In this document: positions 24,701-37,600 of the stretch, piece after piece
Layout: each line of letters starts with the position of its first letter
Numbering within the stretch: the first letter of the stretch is position 1
Assembly (NCBI GenBank): GCA_000727475.1
Contig: KL647295.1
Coordinates: forward strand, 44,173 to 108,172
Source: Sarcocystis neurona
Taxonomy: Eukaryota; Apicomplexa; Conoidasida; Eucoccidiorida; Sarcocystidae
Reading direction: 5' to 3'
Length of the DNA stretch: 64,000 bases
The notes under the pieces: generated by a model
Told to the model about the DNA's origin: nothing
Database searches by the model: none
Seen by the model: the letters and a program-made list of their open reading frames with translations, nothing else
Translations under genes and position numbers: made by a program

Positions 24701-27700
24701 CAGCGGCGGGCGCAGCAGCTTCCCCAGCGGCCGTCTGCCTGGCGACTTTTCGTTCCACAGCAGCAGCAGCAGCCAGAGTCTCACAAGCACCAAGGGCCCG
24801 CTCGACAGCAGCAGCAGCAGCCTGTTTAGCAGCAGCAGCAGCATCAGCAGTAGACTGTCACCTACACATACGGTGCTGAGCAACAGAGAACTCCGGAAGC
24901 AGCAGTTGCAGCAGCGACAACGACAGCAGCAGCGGGAGCGGCAGCAGCAGCGACAGGGCCAACAGGGCAGGAAGGAGCAGCGGCCTCAATTAAAAAAGCG
25001 GAAGACGAAGAGTCGCGCAGCAGCGGGAGGGGGCAGGCGTAGGCGGACGCAGAGACTGCTGAATCCAATGTGTCCCCAGCCAATTGTTGCTGTTTCTGCG
25101 GCTGCTGCTACAGGAAGCAAGTCTGCTTCTCGATCTGCTGAGACTTCTTCGCTGGGGAAATCAACGAGAAGAACAGCAGCGGCCACAGCCGCAGGAGACA
25201 TGCGAGCTGCTCGGCGGGGAGGGGGCTGCACAGACGAGGCGACTTGCGCAGCAGCACCAGCTCAAAAAACAGCAGCAGGCCAGAAGGCGGCGGCAGGTCA
25301 GAAGGCAGCGGCAGACCAGAAGGCGGCAGCAGGCAAGAAGGCAGCACCAGGAAGGAGAGCAGCAAGAAGGAGAGCAGCAGGAAGGAGAGCAGCACCAGCA
25401 GCAAAGCAGTGTCCGTACGGTGGAGATTTTTTTTCTGGGAGGGAAAGTGCAGCAACGGATGTGATCCAGGAGAAAGTTGATCGTCGGCTGCTGCTGCCAC
25501 GGCTGCCGCCTGCGTGGGCAGCTGCTGCAGCAGCTACAGCCGTCGGCGGAAGGGCAACTCATCTACTGGAACGAAGAAAAGCAGCTCCTCTAGGACTGCC
25601 TGTACACGTTGCTGTTAATGTGCTGCTGCAGAGAAGCGCATGCATACGCGTGCCACTGCTGCTGCGCGGAGCCCACATACGCGGCTTCAGGTTCTTAGGC
25701 TCCTATGGAATGCTGCAGCAACCGCAGCAACAACAACAGAGCCTGCTGCAGCAGCAGCAGAGAATGCGGCAGCAGCAACGGGAGCAGCAGCAACAGCAGC
25801 GAGGGAGAGGCGGGTGGACAGAGACAGCAGCGGATCGGGCAGCCGCTGCAGCAGCGGCAGCAGCTGAGGACAGCGAAGGCGTCCATGGAGAGACAGGGTC
25901 GACTTACTCGACAGCGGTTGAAGAAGTTTTCGTTGAGGAGTGGGAAACTGCAGGCCCTCCTGCGACTGGGAGGAGAGGGGAAGAAGAAAGCGGACAGCAG
26001 CAAGAGCTGCAGGGCGGTGCCGCTGAGATTGCTGCTGCAGCTCGAGCAGCAGCTCGCCTTGGCTGCTTGCCAGGTGCTGTAGAGACACTGCTCATGGCCC
26101 GAGCCGCAGCCAGGCAGCAGCAGCACCAACAACGGCAACAAGAGGAGTCGGAGCAGCAGCGGAAAACGTGCACGCGAGAACTGCGTGACACTGCTACTGG
26201 AACAGCACAGAAGCAGACGCATACGCGTAGTGGGCTGCGCGGGGTGGAAGACGCAGCTTTTGCCGAAGCCGCAGGGATGGCGGGAGCGGCAGCAGCAGGA
26301 GCAGCAACAGGAGAAACAGCACGTGCGGCAGGCAGTACAACGGCTGGACGATCACGAGAGGAGGTTCCTGCTAAAGCAGCTGCAGCAGGACGGACGGGAG
26401 TCACCGGTGGAAGAGCAGCGCCAGCAACAGCAACAGAACATCCTAGCTGTGCACCAGAAGATGACGCTGACATCGCAGCAGCAGCAGACATGCAGGCAGC
26501 AGCAGAATCGGAAGAGGGGGTACACGGTGACCCAGCGTTACCGGGAGGAGAGGTGTGGCAGGCGTCGCGGTCGGCACTGCGTGCCCGACTGCTGGAGGAG
26601 CTACAGCTGCCGCGGTTGGGACTGCCGGAGGTGGCACTGCTGGGGCGCAGCAACGTGGGAAAGTCGTCTTTGCTAAACGCGCTGGCTCACTATTGCTGCA
26701 ACAGACGCAGCAGCAGAGCAGCAGCTGCTGCAGAGCCAGCAACGGCGCGGCCGCCTGCGCGCGTGTCGAAGCGTCCAGGCAGCACACGCAGCATCAATTT
26801 GTACGAAGTCATTGGTGGCAGCAGCAGCAGCAGGACTCCACAGTCGCAGAAGCCAGGCAGGCGACGTGCACATGCGGCGAAGAAAGCAGTTCGTAAGAGC
26901 AGCAGAAGAGCCAAAAGAAAGGCTCCGCTGCAGCAGCGGGGAGCTGCAGGAGGCTTGCTTGTCCTAGCTGATTTGCCTGGGTATGGATATACCGAGGGCC
27001 TGCATGCAGGAGCGTCAAGTCACCTCAGCAGGAGTGTGCGTTTATACATAGAGCGACGCAACGAGCTCTGTCTTTTTCTGCTGCTTGTTGACGGAAGAGT
27101 CGGACTTCAAAGCAGCGACGGACAGCTGCTGCAGTGGCTCCTCCAGGCTCACCGTCGGCAGCAGCAGCAGCAGGAGCCGCTGCGGACTGCTGTTGTTATC
27201 ACCAAGGCAGACGATATGAATCACAAGCATATGCAGGTAGGGACAAAACAAAGAGTGAGCAACTTCTTTGCTGCTGCTGCTGCTGTTGCTAGTTTCGAGT
27301 GTTGCTATTCTTCCGTCCCCTCGGCTCTGCTGTCCTTGCTGCTGTTCCTTTTGTGTGTCTCTCTTGCCGCTGCTCACCTGCCTGCTGCTGGTGCGTCCCT
27401 GCCGCTGCGACGACAGCTGCTGCCGTCGCTCCCTGCCGCTGCTTCTGCTGCTTCTTGTGCCACGCCGTTGCTGTTGCTCTTCTTCGACGACTGCCGCTCG
27501 CCTTGTTTTCAAGGTTGCTGCTCACGTTCACTACTCCTGCTGCTGAGTGCACGTCGGCTGCTGCTGCCACGCCTTTGCTGTGCTACTGCCCTGCTGCCGT
27601 TGCCGTCGCCGCAGCTACCCGCTTTCTCTGTCGTCCAGCTCCTTCTCCTGCTTCATATGGACCGTGACGCTTTCGTCCTGTACGCAGCTGATAGTAACAG

Positions 27701-30700
27701 ACAACAGCAGCCGCATGTGAAGGACGCGTAGTCGACACACAGCGTTTGCGCCGCCGACTCCTTAGCCTAACCGCAGCCAACTAATCACAAGCGCATTCGA
27801 CTTGTCAGAAGCGCATCCGACTACATTCCACGCGCTGCCGACTGCATCGTGGGCGCTGCCGACTGCATCATAGGCACTCCCGACTGCATCGTTGGCGCTG
27901 CCGACTGCATCATAGGCGGGCCGCCGACTGTGTCACAAGTGCGGCCACGTGGATCACAAGAATAGCCGGCGACTGCGCAGCGGCCCAGCAAGCCGCGTAA
28001 TAAGCGGAGCCATGTGAACAACTTTGCTCCCATGTGCATATACAGCACGAGCGACAGCCTCCTCCGCGTATTAAGTGAAAAACTTACCACTGCCAAGTGT
28101 ATGTACAGCACGGGCGGCACCGTCCAGCGTTCGCACTGCCGACGGACGATCTCCGCGCTGCCGACTCGTAGGAGGACCGGTTACTGACTGTGTGATGCGC
28201 GTCAAACGTATGCGTCTCTCCCATCTCATCGTGCCGGTCTGTCGCCTCACCCGCCTTTCGAGCGGCTACGCTGAATCTGCTTCTACGCAGTTGTACTGCT
28301 GCTGCCGCAGCCGTTCTTTTCGCCTTTTCGTACTCCAGGTTCCGCCGCTGTTCGCCGATGGCACCCTGAGGGCTTGCTTTTATTCTTCACCGTATATAGA
28401 CATAGTTATCAATTAGGAGCGCAGAGCCATATACACAGTAATAACTCTACATATTCGCATATATATATACGTAGGTATCAATCAGGAGAAGGAACACAGA
28501 GCCACAGTGATACGTCTGCATACATACATATATATCTGTATATCTATCTGTCTACGCTGTCGTCAGTCTATCTGCCATAAATGTGTGTAGGCGTCGATGG
28601 GGTGGAGGAGCACAGAGCCGTAGATTAAGTGATAAGTCTGCGTATATACGTATATATGTGTATGTTTATCTGTGTACGTTATTATCTGTCTATCTGTCAT
28701 TCAAATATATATATATATATAGGTATTAATCCGGAGGAGGAGCACAGAGCCGTAGATAAAGTGATGACTCTGCGTGTATACATATGTGTGTATGTCTGTC
28801 TTTCTACGTTATCACCTGTGTATCTGTCTGCCTTCACTGCCATTTACGTCCGCATATACATATATCTATATATATATATATATATATGTAGAGAGAGAGA
28901 GAGGCGCTTCTTCCCGTCTGTGTATACACAAGTTGCACGTTGCATGTGGGTGAACGCGTGCGTTCTGTGGGGTGGGTCCTGGTGCTGCTGCAGCACCTGG
29001 CAGACCAGCTGCTGCAGTATCGGCACATCTTCGCTCTTCCCGAAGCCCTCAGGCGCTATCGCCGAGCGGAAGCAGCACGCGTCTCGACGGCAGCAGCAGC
29101 AGGAGCAACAGCAGGGGCAGCTGGTAGAAGATACGACGAAGAGCGGGACGTAACTGCAGCAGCAGAACCAGTAGCAGCGCAAGCGCCCCGGCCTCTTTCT
29201 GCTGCAGAGGCTCTCGCGGTTCGTACTTCCGATGATAGGGGCACCGATGCAGAGTTTTTCTTCGAAGAGCGTTCTTGCACCAGCGGCGATACCACGAGGA
29301 GCAGCTGCAGCAGCAGGAGCAGCAGCCACAGCCGCAGCGATAGCTACGAGGCCAGAGGCGGGAGTACCACTGCCCCCAGCAACAGCAGCGTCAGCAGCAG
29401 CAGCGACAGGGTCAGCAGCAGCGGCAGCGACAGTGTCAGCAGCAGCATCAGCAGCGTCGGCAGCAGCGACAGCGACAGTGTCAGCAGCGGCGACAGCGGC
29501 AGCGGCAGTGTCAGCAGCAGCATCAGCAGCGTCGGCAGCAGCGACAGCAACAGTGTCAGCAGCGGCGACAGCGGCAGCGGCAGTGTCAGCAGCAGCAGCA
29601 GGCTCAGGTGTGAGGGAGAGCGCAGTGCAGCGCACGCCGAGGAGAGAAGGGCTCGAGAATTCGTACACCCACAAACCGGAGTAGCTGCAGATGAAGGCGT
29701 GGAAGGGAAGGGAGAAGCAGAGGAAGAGATACATCTCGGTAGACCACAGCAGCCGGTCTCCACAACGACAGCAGTACATGAGCAGGCAAGCCAGCAGCAG
29801 GGAGGAGCAGAAGAGGACAAGAGTACTCACGAACGCTGCCTGCTCTACAAGAGAGAGAGAACCTACGCAGATGAGATCGTCCGAGAGAACCAGCAGACGA
29901 ATGGGCACGCGTTTGAGAGGTCCACAGAAGGGGAAGGTGAAAACGAGAAAAGACGTAGACGGCAGGGAGAGGAAGAGGAGGAAGAAGAGGAAAACGGACA
30001 GAAAGAGACGATAAAAAGAGGAAAAGAGAAAGCAAGAGAAGAAGCGAAAGAGGACGAGGACGGAGAAGAAGAAGAAAGGGACGAGCCTCCTGTGAAAGTT
30101 ATATTAACATCGGCTCGCACTGGATTGGGTATGGCGCAGCTGTGGGCACTCATCTGCGACGCATGCGAGAGCAGAAACGGCGCCCGCAGCCCGGACACCT
30201 CTGTTGCTGCAGCAGCAGCAGGCACCACTGCACGGGAGGAAAGGCGAAGAGGACAGGGCGGGAGAGAAGAGCGTGACACGTCGGTCAAAGGAGCAGCAGC
30301 AGCTCCTACAACAGCAACAGCAGGTACTGCGACAGCAGGTCTTGCAAGCGCAACAGCATGTACTGCAAGAGAAAGGGTGGCAGCTGCCACGGCAGCAGCA
30401 GGAGAGAGGAGGCGAACAGCAGCTGCCGCGCCGGAGGGGAAGAAGGCAGAGAAGCCGCTTGACGTGTCAACGCTGCCGCTGAAAAGTCGCTGGGTGTATC
30501 CGAAGGAGGTCAGGGATAATTACGAGCTCGAAGACACCGAGGAGGAGGAAGAGGACGAGGGAGAGGCCGAACAAAAAGAAGTAAATGAAGAGAAAGAGAG
30601 GAGAGACGGGAAACGGGGCAGCAGGCGCAGTGGGCCAAGAGAGTGGCGCGGCGTGGGTAGTACTAATACGCATTCTTGTCGAAAAAGAAGACTGCGGCGA

Positions 30701-30748
30701 AGCAGCAGGACTCACAACCTCAGTCGCACCTCTTACTCTCGCCTGTAA
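21609..30748 (+). CDS. EngB/YihA-type ribosome-biogenesis GTPase with giant low-complexity extensions (2 exons)
   Basis: Exon 1 ends at 27236 (CAG/GTAGGG) and exon 2 starts at 28994 after GTGCTGCTGCAG; both junctions are phase 0. The GTPase motifs are G1 GRSNVGKSS (residues 1679-1687), STRSINLYE as G2/switch I, G3 DLPGYGYT (from 1788), and G4 TKAD (1865-1868). In exon 2 come HLADQLLQYR and then G5 TSARTGLG near 30107. GRSNVGKSS with DLPGYGY is diagnostic of the EngB/YihA/YsxC subfamily, which assists large-subunit ribosome assembly in bacteria and organelles. An apicoplast or mitochondrial role is therefore inferred. Family members are about 200 aa; this reading gives about 2460 aa. Some 1,678 residues of Ser-, Gln- or Ala-rich sequence precede G1. 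About 330 Ala/Ser-rich then acidic residues separate G4 from G5, and the tail is Glu-rich. The true start is uncertain: the N-terminal 4-5 kb could contain introns, since an alternative Gln-rich frame is open at 22745-22996. The GTPase call itself is firm. Confidence 0.85.
27835..27933 (+). repeat. 21-bp tandem repeat, 4+ copies
   Basis: Units such as CTGCCGACTGCATCATAGGC plus one base repeat at 27835, 27856, 27877 and 27898, with degenerate flanking copies. Located in the intron of the GTPase gene. Confidence 0.85.
28419..28800 (+). repeat. Four degenerate copies of a GGAGCACAGAGCC-headed unit
   Basis: GGAG-CACAGAGCC, then AGTGATAAGTCTGCGTAT-like sequence, then a TA run. Copies start near 28419, 28491, 28606 and 28737. 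Within the GTPase intron. Confidence 0.75.
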
Positions 30749-31868
30749 AACTGACAATTTCTCTGTACATCCTCCATACGTCGATATTTCCAAGTTGACC
30801 CTACACATATATATATTTGTATGTCTGCAATTCTATGATAACAGAAAGGTTAATATTCGAATTTCTGTATTCGGACCTGTGTAGCTATACGCATATATAT
30901 GCGGCTACGTTGGTGTATGGACATGCGTGCGGAGGTGTGCGTCTCTCTCCTGTGATGTGTCCACATCAGCAACTCTGTACACGTGCGCCTCTTTCACCAG
31001 TGTGTATACATACATACATATATATATATATATCTGTGATTCATACCCAGGACATATGTATCTATGTATACATAGATACATACGACGCCCTTGCATCTGT
31101 GTATACATATTCATCTGTACACGTCTATATCTACGCCTCTCCATCGCACTACTATATACATATATACCTATGATTGACTTGTTTGTATCTATGTATACTT
31201 ACGACGCATTATATACGCATATAGATGCATGTATCTTCGAAACTCCTGATATACATATATATATAGTCATGTATATACAGATGTATGTACATGACTTTCT
31301 AGCAGTACACACACCTGTATCTGTCTATGCTTGTGTGAGCTTCTTGCAGTGAGTGCATATATGTTTGACTCTTTTCCCTCTCGTATACACGTATCGGTGT
31401 GACTGTCTTGCTTTCTGTTCTCTCTTCTGTGTCGGGTCCATGCGTGCCTCCTGCTTTTCTTCCTGCTTCTTCCCTTTCCTTTCTGTTTTCCTAGATTTCT
31501 TTTCGGATTTTTCGCTTCTCACTTCCTTTAACATACGCAGGCACAAACGCGACACGGTCTGATTCTGTCTACACTCCTTCGGTGTGTGCGCTCGATTACT
31601 GACGCCCGCGCGCGGAGCTGTGAATACACATTTTCCTTTTTGGGCGCGAGTGCTATTTCTTCCTCTCTTTTCACCCACGTTTTCACCTGTCAAATAACCG
31701 ATAAATACGAGGAAGCGGAGGATGCGGAATCCAAGGGAAGTAGCGCGGCAGATTCCTTGCATCTGCCTTTCGTGCGCCCCGCTCCTCTCACGCGAAGCGT
31801 TGCAGCACAGTCCAATTTGCGCGCTTCCACAGATGCATATACGTGTGGATAGAAAGAGACATATAAAC

Positions 31869-31900
<32 letters not shown>

Positions 31901-33084
31901 GGATAGAGAGAGACATATAAGCGTATATAGATATATGTATATATAGATATACGTAAATATACACATAGAGATAGACAGCCGGACGCTTACACGTACGTAC
32001 GTTTATAGACGTGTATCCGAAATATGTACACACACATATACTTTATGTACAAAGAAGGACTATACACACGCATACATGAATGCGTTACGTACTTGCGTCT
32101 TCACCTGCGTAAGCCTGCATATTCACATTAAAAAGATATGTAGTGGTGAATGTGTTTACTCGTACGCTTCCTTTCTTTCCTTATTGATATGTGGGCGCAC
32201 ACGTATATACATATCGCATAGACGTGTCTCGCTAGACAATGCGCACAGCAGCTCCCTATGTGTCTCTCCACACGAGACGCACGAGTCAGGCAGCCACACG
32301 GTTGTGTGTGGAGTGTACAGAGACGGGCGCTAGCGAACGTCCTGCAGCCCTGGAAGAAACGAACGCGGGCACGTCTGCCTGTATCTATCTCTGACTCTCT
32401 CTGTGTCCGTCTGCCTCTCTGTCTCGTGGCTGACAGACACTTGTGGAGGAAAGAAAAAACCGAGATTAAAATCTTGCACACAGAGGGGGCGAGAGCGCGT
32501 AGCCCTTCTTCGTCTCGTAGCGCGGCTGACAGACGGTCCTGGCTAAAAAAACGACTGTTATACATAGAGCCAGCGGCGTAGCCTTTGTTCCAATTGAAGC
32601 TCGGTGAAGTGGCGTCCCTACGGAGGCCGAGAGCGCGTAGCACCATTCCGTGTTGTAGCTAGGAGTGATATCCACTCCTTTGAAAAAAAAATGCTCGAGA
32701 GAGCGCAAGAGAGTGCACAGTTCGTCCGCCGTACACGACCCACGCATGCGCGCCAGATCTCCTCACCTAAACATAATTGTGTGTATATATATATATGCAT
32801 CTTTTGCGGGTACTTTATTCACCTGCGGATAACTGCAAACATATATATACATACATGTATGTATATGTATGTACTATTTTATCGGCATACTCCTCAGTGA
32901 CGTGTTATTGGGTGTACGCATTACTACGTGGAGATATCCTCCTCACCTGTATATAATTTTGTGTACATCTACTATTTTATGCGTGAAGACAGCGAGCCTA
33001 GTCAGCACCTACGTAGCAGTATGTATCTATTCTGCTTAACACGAATGTGGAGAGATGGTACCACAGACGCACACAGACACACGA
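30749..33084. other. Intergenic, no gene supported
   Basis: TA/CA-rich sequence with a pyrimidine-rich unique piece at about 31.35-31.70 kb and a unique piece at 32.2-32.75 kb. A Lys-rich minus-strand frame at 31325-31660 lacks clear splice sites. Nothing recognisable. Confidence 0.5.
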
Positions 33085-33366
33085 GAGAGCCGTGCACTCT
33101 TCTCCGCAGTCCACGGAGTCCGGGGTCCACGCGGACAAAGGTTGGGCGTCCTGACACACTCCCGCCGAGGCGTTTCCACCGTATGCTGCGGGTAATACCC
33201 ACGTACGGGCAGTGGCGTATATATATAATACACGTATTTAGCAAAAGGATCAGAGGATGTTCTTAAATATACCTTTCCTGATGTACCAGAGATGCGAGTG
33301 TCTTGGCAGCAGCTCCTGCAATTTCTGCTGCATGTAAAAGTCGGTCGCCAAAGACTCGCGCAGTAT
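33085..33366 (-). CDS. Unidentified minus-strand exon pair (partial gene)
   Basis: Exon 33366-33273 follows the acceptor TGCGATCTGTAG and ends at the strong donor AAAG/GTATATT. It encodes ILRESLATDFYMQQKLQELL then PRHSHLWYIRK, with normal, non-repeat composition. It ends in phase 1. An acceptor at 33186 (GTATTACCCGCAG) opens a second exon in the matching phase, reading AYGGNASAGVCQDAQPLSAW onward. The other strand also has an acceptor here, but the minus reading has both splice sites. The 3' limit given is approximate because I could not choose the donor. The preceding exon is not identified. Some upstream segments toward 34.0 kb have splice-like edges, such as an EAERASA exon near 33.99 kb. 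It could be a separate gene downstream of the ABHD17-like gene, or further alternative exons of it. No domain recognised. Confidence 0.4.
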
Positions 33367-34646
33367 CTACAGATCGCAGCTAACACTCATATACGCATCC
33401 TGATATGTACACATTTATACACACAGATGAATACGCACCGGACGATGTATATGTACATCGAAAGACCGACGTAGAGTTACACACACACACACACATCTAC
33501 ACGAGCATCTTTACACGAATATGGAGAGGATGCCCCACACACACGCGTAGAAGGGACGTCTATACACACAGTTGTGTACACGGATAGAATCCCCATACCT
33601 ACGCAAATACATTCACACACACACGCGGTCGTCAATGAATATGTATACAAACATATATGTATCCATATGTGTGTATACACCCATGTCCACTCCACATACG
33701 GACTCGTACACAAAAACTAGGAATTACTTAAGCTAAAGAAACACATACACTAAGATCCTATACATGTATGTATATATATATATATTAATATTGTGAGAGG
33801 TTTGGGCACATCAATGACGCTGTGTAGATACAGTGTCTATACAACGCAGTCTGATACGTGTAAACACGAGTATTCCCTTGGATGTATTCAATTTGTTTTT
33901 GCAAACATGTGACCTTATAATGAAGAGGTAGGTGACGATTTGTGTGTACGTACACCGCACTTGCTCTCTCTGCCTCCTGAGCAGACGACCACGAGGCCAT
34001 CTAAACGCACTGCCTCGTCTTCAGTATATTAAAAAGCTACTACATAAGCATGCCTCTATATATATTGAAAGACTAACCTATAGACCGATGTACGGCATAT
34101 ATCCAGAGAGGCATACTTGCCTACGCGCATACAGGTAAATGTCTACATTTTTTAAGATACAAAGAACACAAACGTATGTACGTGTATATACATACACGTG
34201 CACACACAATACATATTCTAAATATATTTTCTTTCACAAAGATATACACCAATGTAGGCACGCAGATGTGTGTGCCCAGCTGGTCGCTGCCCAGCCAGGG
34301 TCGTGCCGCTGCTGCTGCTGGGAGGGACTTGTAAGACTCAGCTGAACGTACGATTACCGCAGCTGCGACTCCCTCCCCCTCCCCATATCGAGGTATTTCT
34401 CTGCTGCTGCTGCTGCTGTCGGTGCCGCGAAGTTGCTACTCTACCAGCTGTCGCAGCTGTGGTTGTTGTAGCCTCGCGGTTGCTCAAACCGCTGATGCTG
34501 CTCCTGTAGACACAGCTGCAGCATGCGGCAGCTTCTTCAGTTGCTGTGACTGCAGCCTTGACTACTGCTGCTATGGTTGCAGGAAGCTACTGCGCAAGGC
34601 CCTGCTTCGCGCGGTTGCTCCCGCTGCAGCCGTTGCTCTGGGCCGC
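33367..34646. other. 3' flank of the hydrolase gene, no gene supported
   Basis: CA/TA-rich to 34.26 kb, then CTG-rich sequence antisense to the hydrolase tail. A few splice-like edges but no coherent coding chain. Confidence 0.5.
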
Positions 34647-37600
34647 TCACGGGGCACCGAGGGCCGTCGCACGAACCCGTTCATTTTTATCTCTCTGTGC
34701 GCCTGCTGCTGGTGCTGTCATCACTGCTGCTCTCGCTGTTGCCCCGGCTGGTCCTCCTCCCCCTCCTCCACCTCGTCTTCCCCTCTCCCTTGCTCCTGAA
34801 GCAACAGGCTGCAAAGTTGCTGTTCTTGCCGTAGCAGCTTCTCCTTCTTCCTCTTGTCCGGCCTTTTCCGAACGAACGAAGTGAAGAAATCTTGCAACAT
34901 TTGAGTAGAATTCTCTCTTGCCCAGCAACTCTAAATTGTTGTGTCCGCCGCCGGCTACCCAGTACGGCGTAACTTTATGCTTGCATTTTTTGTACAACTG
35001 CTGCAGCAGCAACAGTCCACCAAAGGAGCGGCACGCTGCCCGTCATTAACAACAGGGGAAGCAACAATCTCCAGCACCAGTCAAAGCATCCGCAGCTTGA
35101 GCAAAGGCAGCAGCAGCAGCAACAGAAACAACAGCAGCAAGTAAAGCTCGAGGACAGCAGCAGAAACACCCAAGCAGCCGCAGCAGCAAGAGCAGCAGCA
35201 TCAACAGCAGCGGCAAGAGCAACAGGAACACCAGTAGCAGCAGCAGCAGCGGGAATAGCAGCAGCAAAGGCAGCGGTACTAGCAGCAGCACAAGTCCCAC
35301 ATGCAGCGGCGGAATGGGAATGCAGCAACAGCAACAGCAACAGTGCCAGCGTCACAGCAGAAGCTCTGCCTGTTGCGGCTACGACCAAGTGTAAAATTGC
35401 AAAACCTACGCCAAAAACAATGAGGAAGACAGTCTGTCCGAACAACCCTCTCCTGCAAGTTCCCTGCGGCTTCCGGGACTTTGTTATACGCGTACGGCTC
35501 TCTCTCTCTATATATATATATATATCGGTGATAATACCTGTACATATACAGATGAATAGACACATTTATATGTATCTTTATTATTACCTGTAGCATACTT
35601 ATGTATATGTATGTATCGGTACTCACATACGGACTCATCTGTATACACCCCCGCATGTATATACGTTATTACCTGTCACACATATGTGTACACATATTTA
35701 TATCTATTCACACATTTATATATATAACGATATTCACATATGTACACCGGTGTAAAGACATTTTCATGCGAATATATGATTATCTGTATATACATATATA
35801 TAACGACATTCACAAATGTACCTGATGTATCCACATGTATATATATATATACTCATAAGTACATAACGATGTACCCATACGTACGTAGACGCATGCGTAT
35901 TTATTTATACATGTATAATTACCGGTGGCACACACATATATATACGTACTTTGTGCGCACGCAGTTGCATGCGTCGTCTGCGGGTATCCACATAGGCATG
36001 TACGTATGTATGTATGTATGCATGTATGTATGTATGTATAAGTGTGCAGACGCATGCAGCTGTACGTGTCTGAGGCACACAAAATGAACGTATAAATACG
36101 CAGACGTGCGCAAGTGGGTGTGCTGCTGCCTGGGGGTGGAACTGCGAGTCTGCCTGCGGGCCTCTTTTGTTTGCAGGGGCTGCAGACTCAGGCACGTGCG
36201 CCAGCGATACAGAGAGAGCGCGCGCGCATGCAGTCATTACCATGCCGTGGTGCACAGGGACGACCTCGTCATGTGTGCCGTGGATAATGAAGATCGGGGC
36301 TGCAATTTTGTGGATTTTGTCGATATTGCAGAACATGTCCCCGGGCAGCGAGAAACGCACGTGCAGCCCCACGCGGTGTACAGACGCCAGAGGGCTCTGC
36401 AGAATCATCCCTCCCAGCGGAAACCGCGACCCCAGGTGGCAGCACGCTCCTGTCCCTGCAAACGCACGCGCAGCAGCAGTCGCGACAGCAGCAGTAGCAG
36501 TACCACCCGCGGCAGCACCAACAGCAACGGCAGCAGCACCAACAGCACCGGCAGCAGTCCCAACAGCAGCGGCAGGAGCGCATTCTCCCAGGTTGTACGG
36601 GAGGAGACGAAGCAGTAGAAGCGCAGCGCAAGCACGAAAACGAGGCAGCAGCAGCCGCAGCAGCCGCACCGACGCAGAGCGCGGTGGCACAGAGCAAAGA
36701 GACGCCCCACGCAGTAGCGCCCGCAACATCAGCAGCAGCGTGTCCTGCATGCAGGGGCCCTCACAGCACGTGCGTGTACGAAGAAAGCGGACAGTAAAAA
36801 TTTGCAAAAAATCATCTACTGAAGGAGACCAGGTGGTTAAGCTACCGGTAACTTATAAGCGACGGCCGCTCAAACTACAAAATGATGCCTACGTGTCTGT
36901 CTGTCTTACGTGCAAAACTGTCTGCTTGCATGCGCGTAGCACATGCGCGGGTGCCTAGCCATCAACGGAGAGGGAGAGTGGTGCGTCAGGCGTCTCAACA
37001 GCAGCAGCAGCAGCAAACAAAGAATACACGCGCATTCAGAGTCCACACACGTCCCTCTGTTGCCTACCTCAGGCGACTACGACAGGGAAACGAGCGTATC
37101 TTTGTGCTGCAGTACTGCTTCTCTGTTGCTGCTGCTATGTTGCTGTGATACTCCAGCAGTTCCACTCCTCGGTGGCTCTCCTATTGTTGGTGGTGCCACC
37201 ATTACGCACGTTCACACCCTGCGGCGCTATCTCTGACTCTGTGATGCTGCCGCTTTGCTGCCTCTGCTGTTTTCAGCGTCCCTGCTCTGCTGCTGCTCTC
37301 GCTCTCCTGCTGCCGCTGACCTTGCTCCACTGCTGCTGCTGCTGTTCTTGCTCTGTTGCTGCTGCTAACCTTGCTCTCCTGCTGCTGCTTCTGCTGCTGC
37401 TAATCTTGGTCTCCTGCTGCTGCTGCGGACCTTGCTGTACTGCTGGAGCCGCTGCTGGTGGCTACCGCCGCTGCTGTTGCTGACTTTCTGCTGTTCTGCT
37501 GTTCGGGTGTTTCTGCTGGAGCCGCTGCCGGTGGCTACTACTGCTGGTGCTGACTTTCTGCTGTTCTGCTGTTCTGGTGTTTTTCTGCTGTTGCTGTTTT

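Noticed and set aside
36269..36618. Plus-strand ORFs and a minus-strand Ala/Thr-rich N-terminal extension before GTGACCHLG
   Set aside because: The hydrolase exon begins at 36455 after GCGTTTGCAG in the right phase, so the Ala/Gly-rich frame upstream is intronic CAG repeat.
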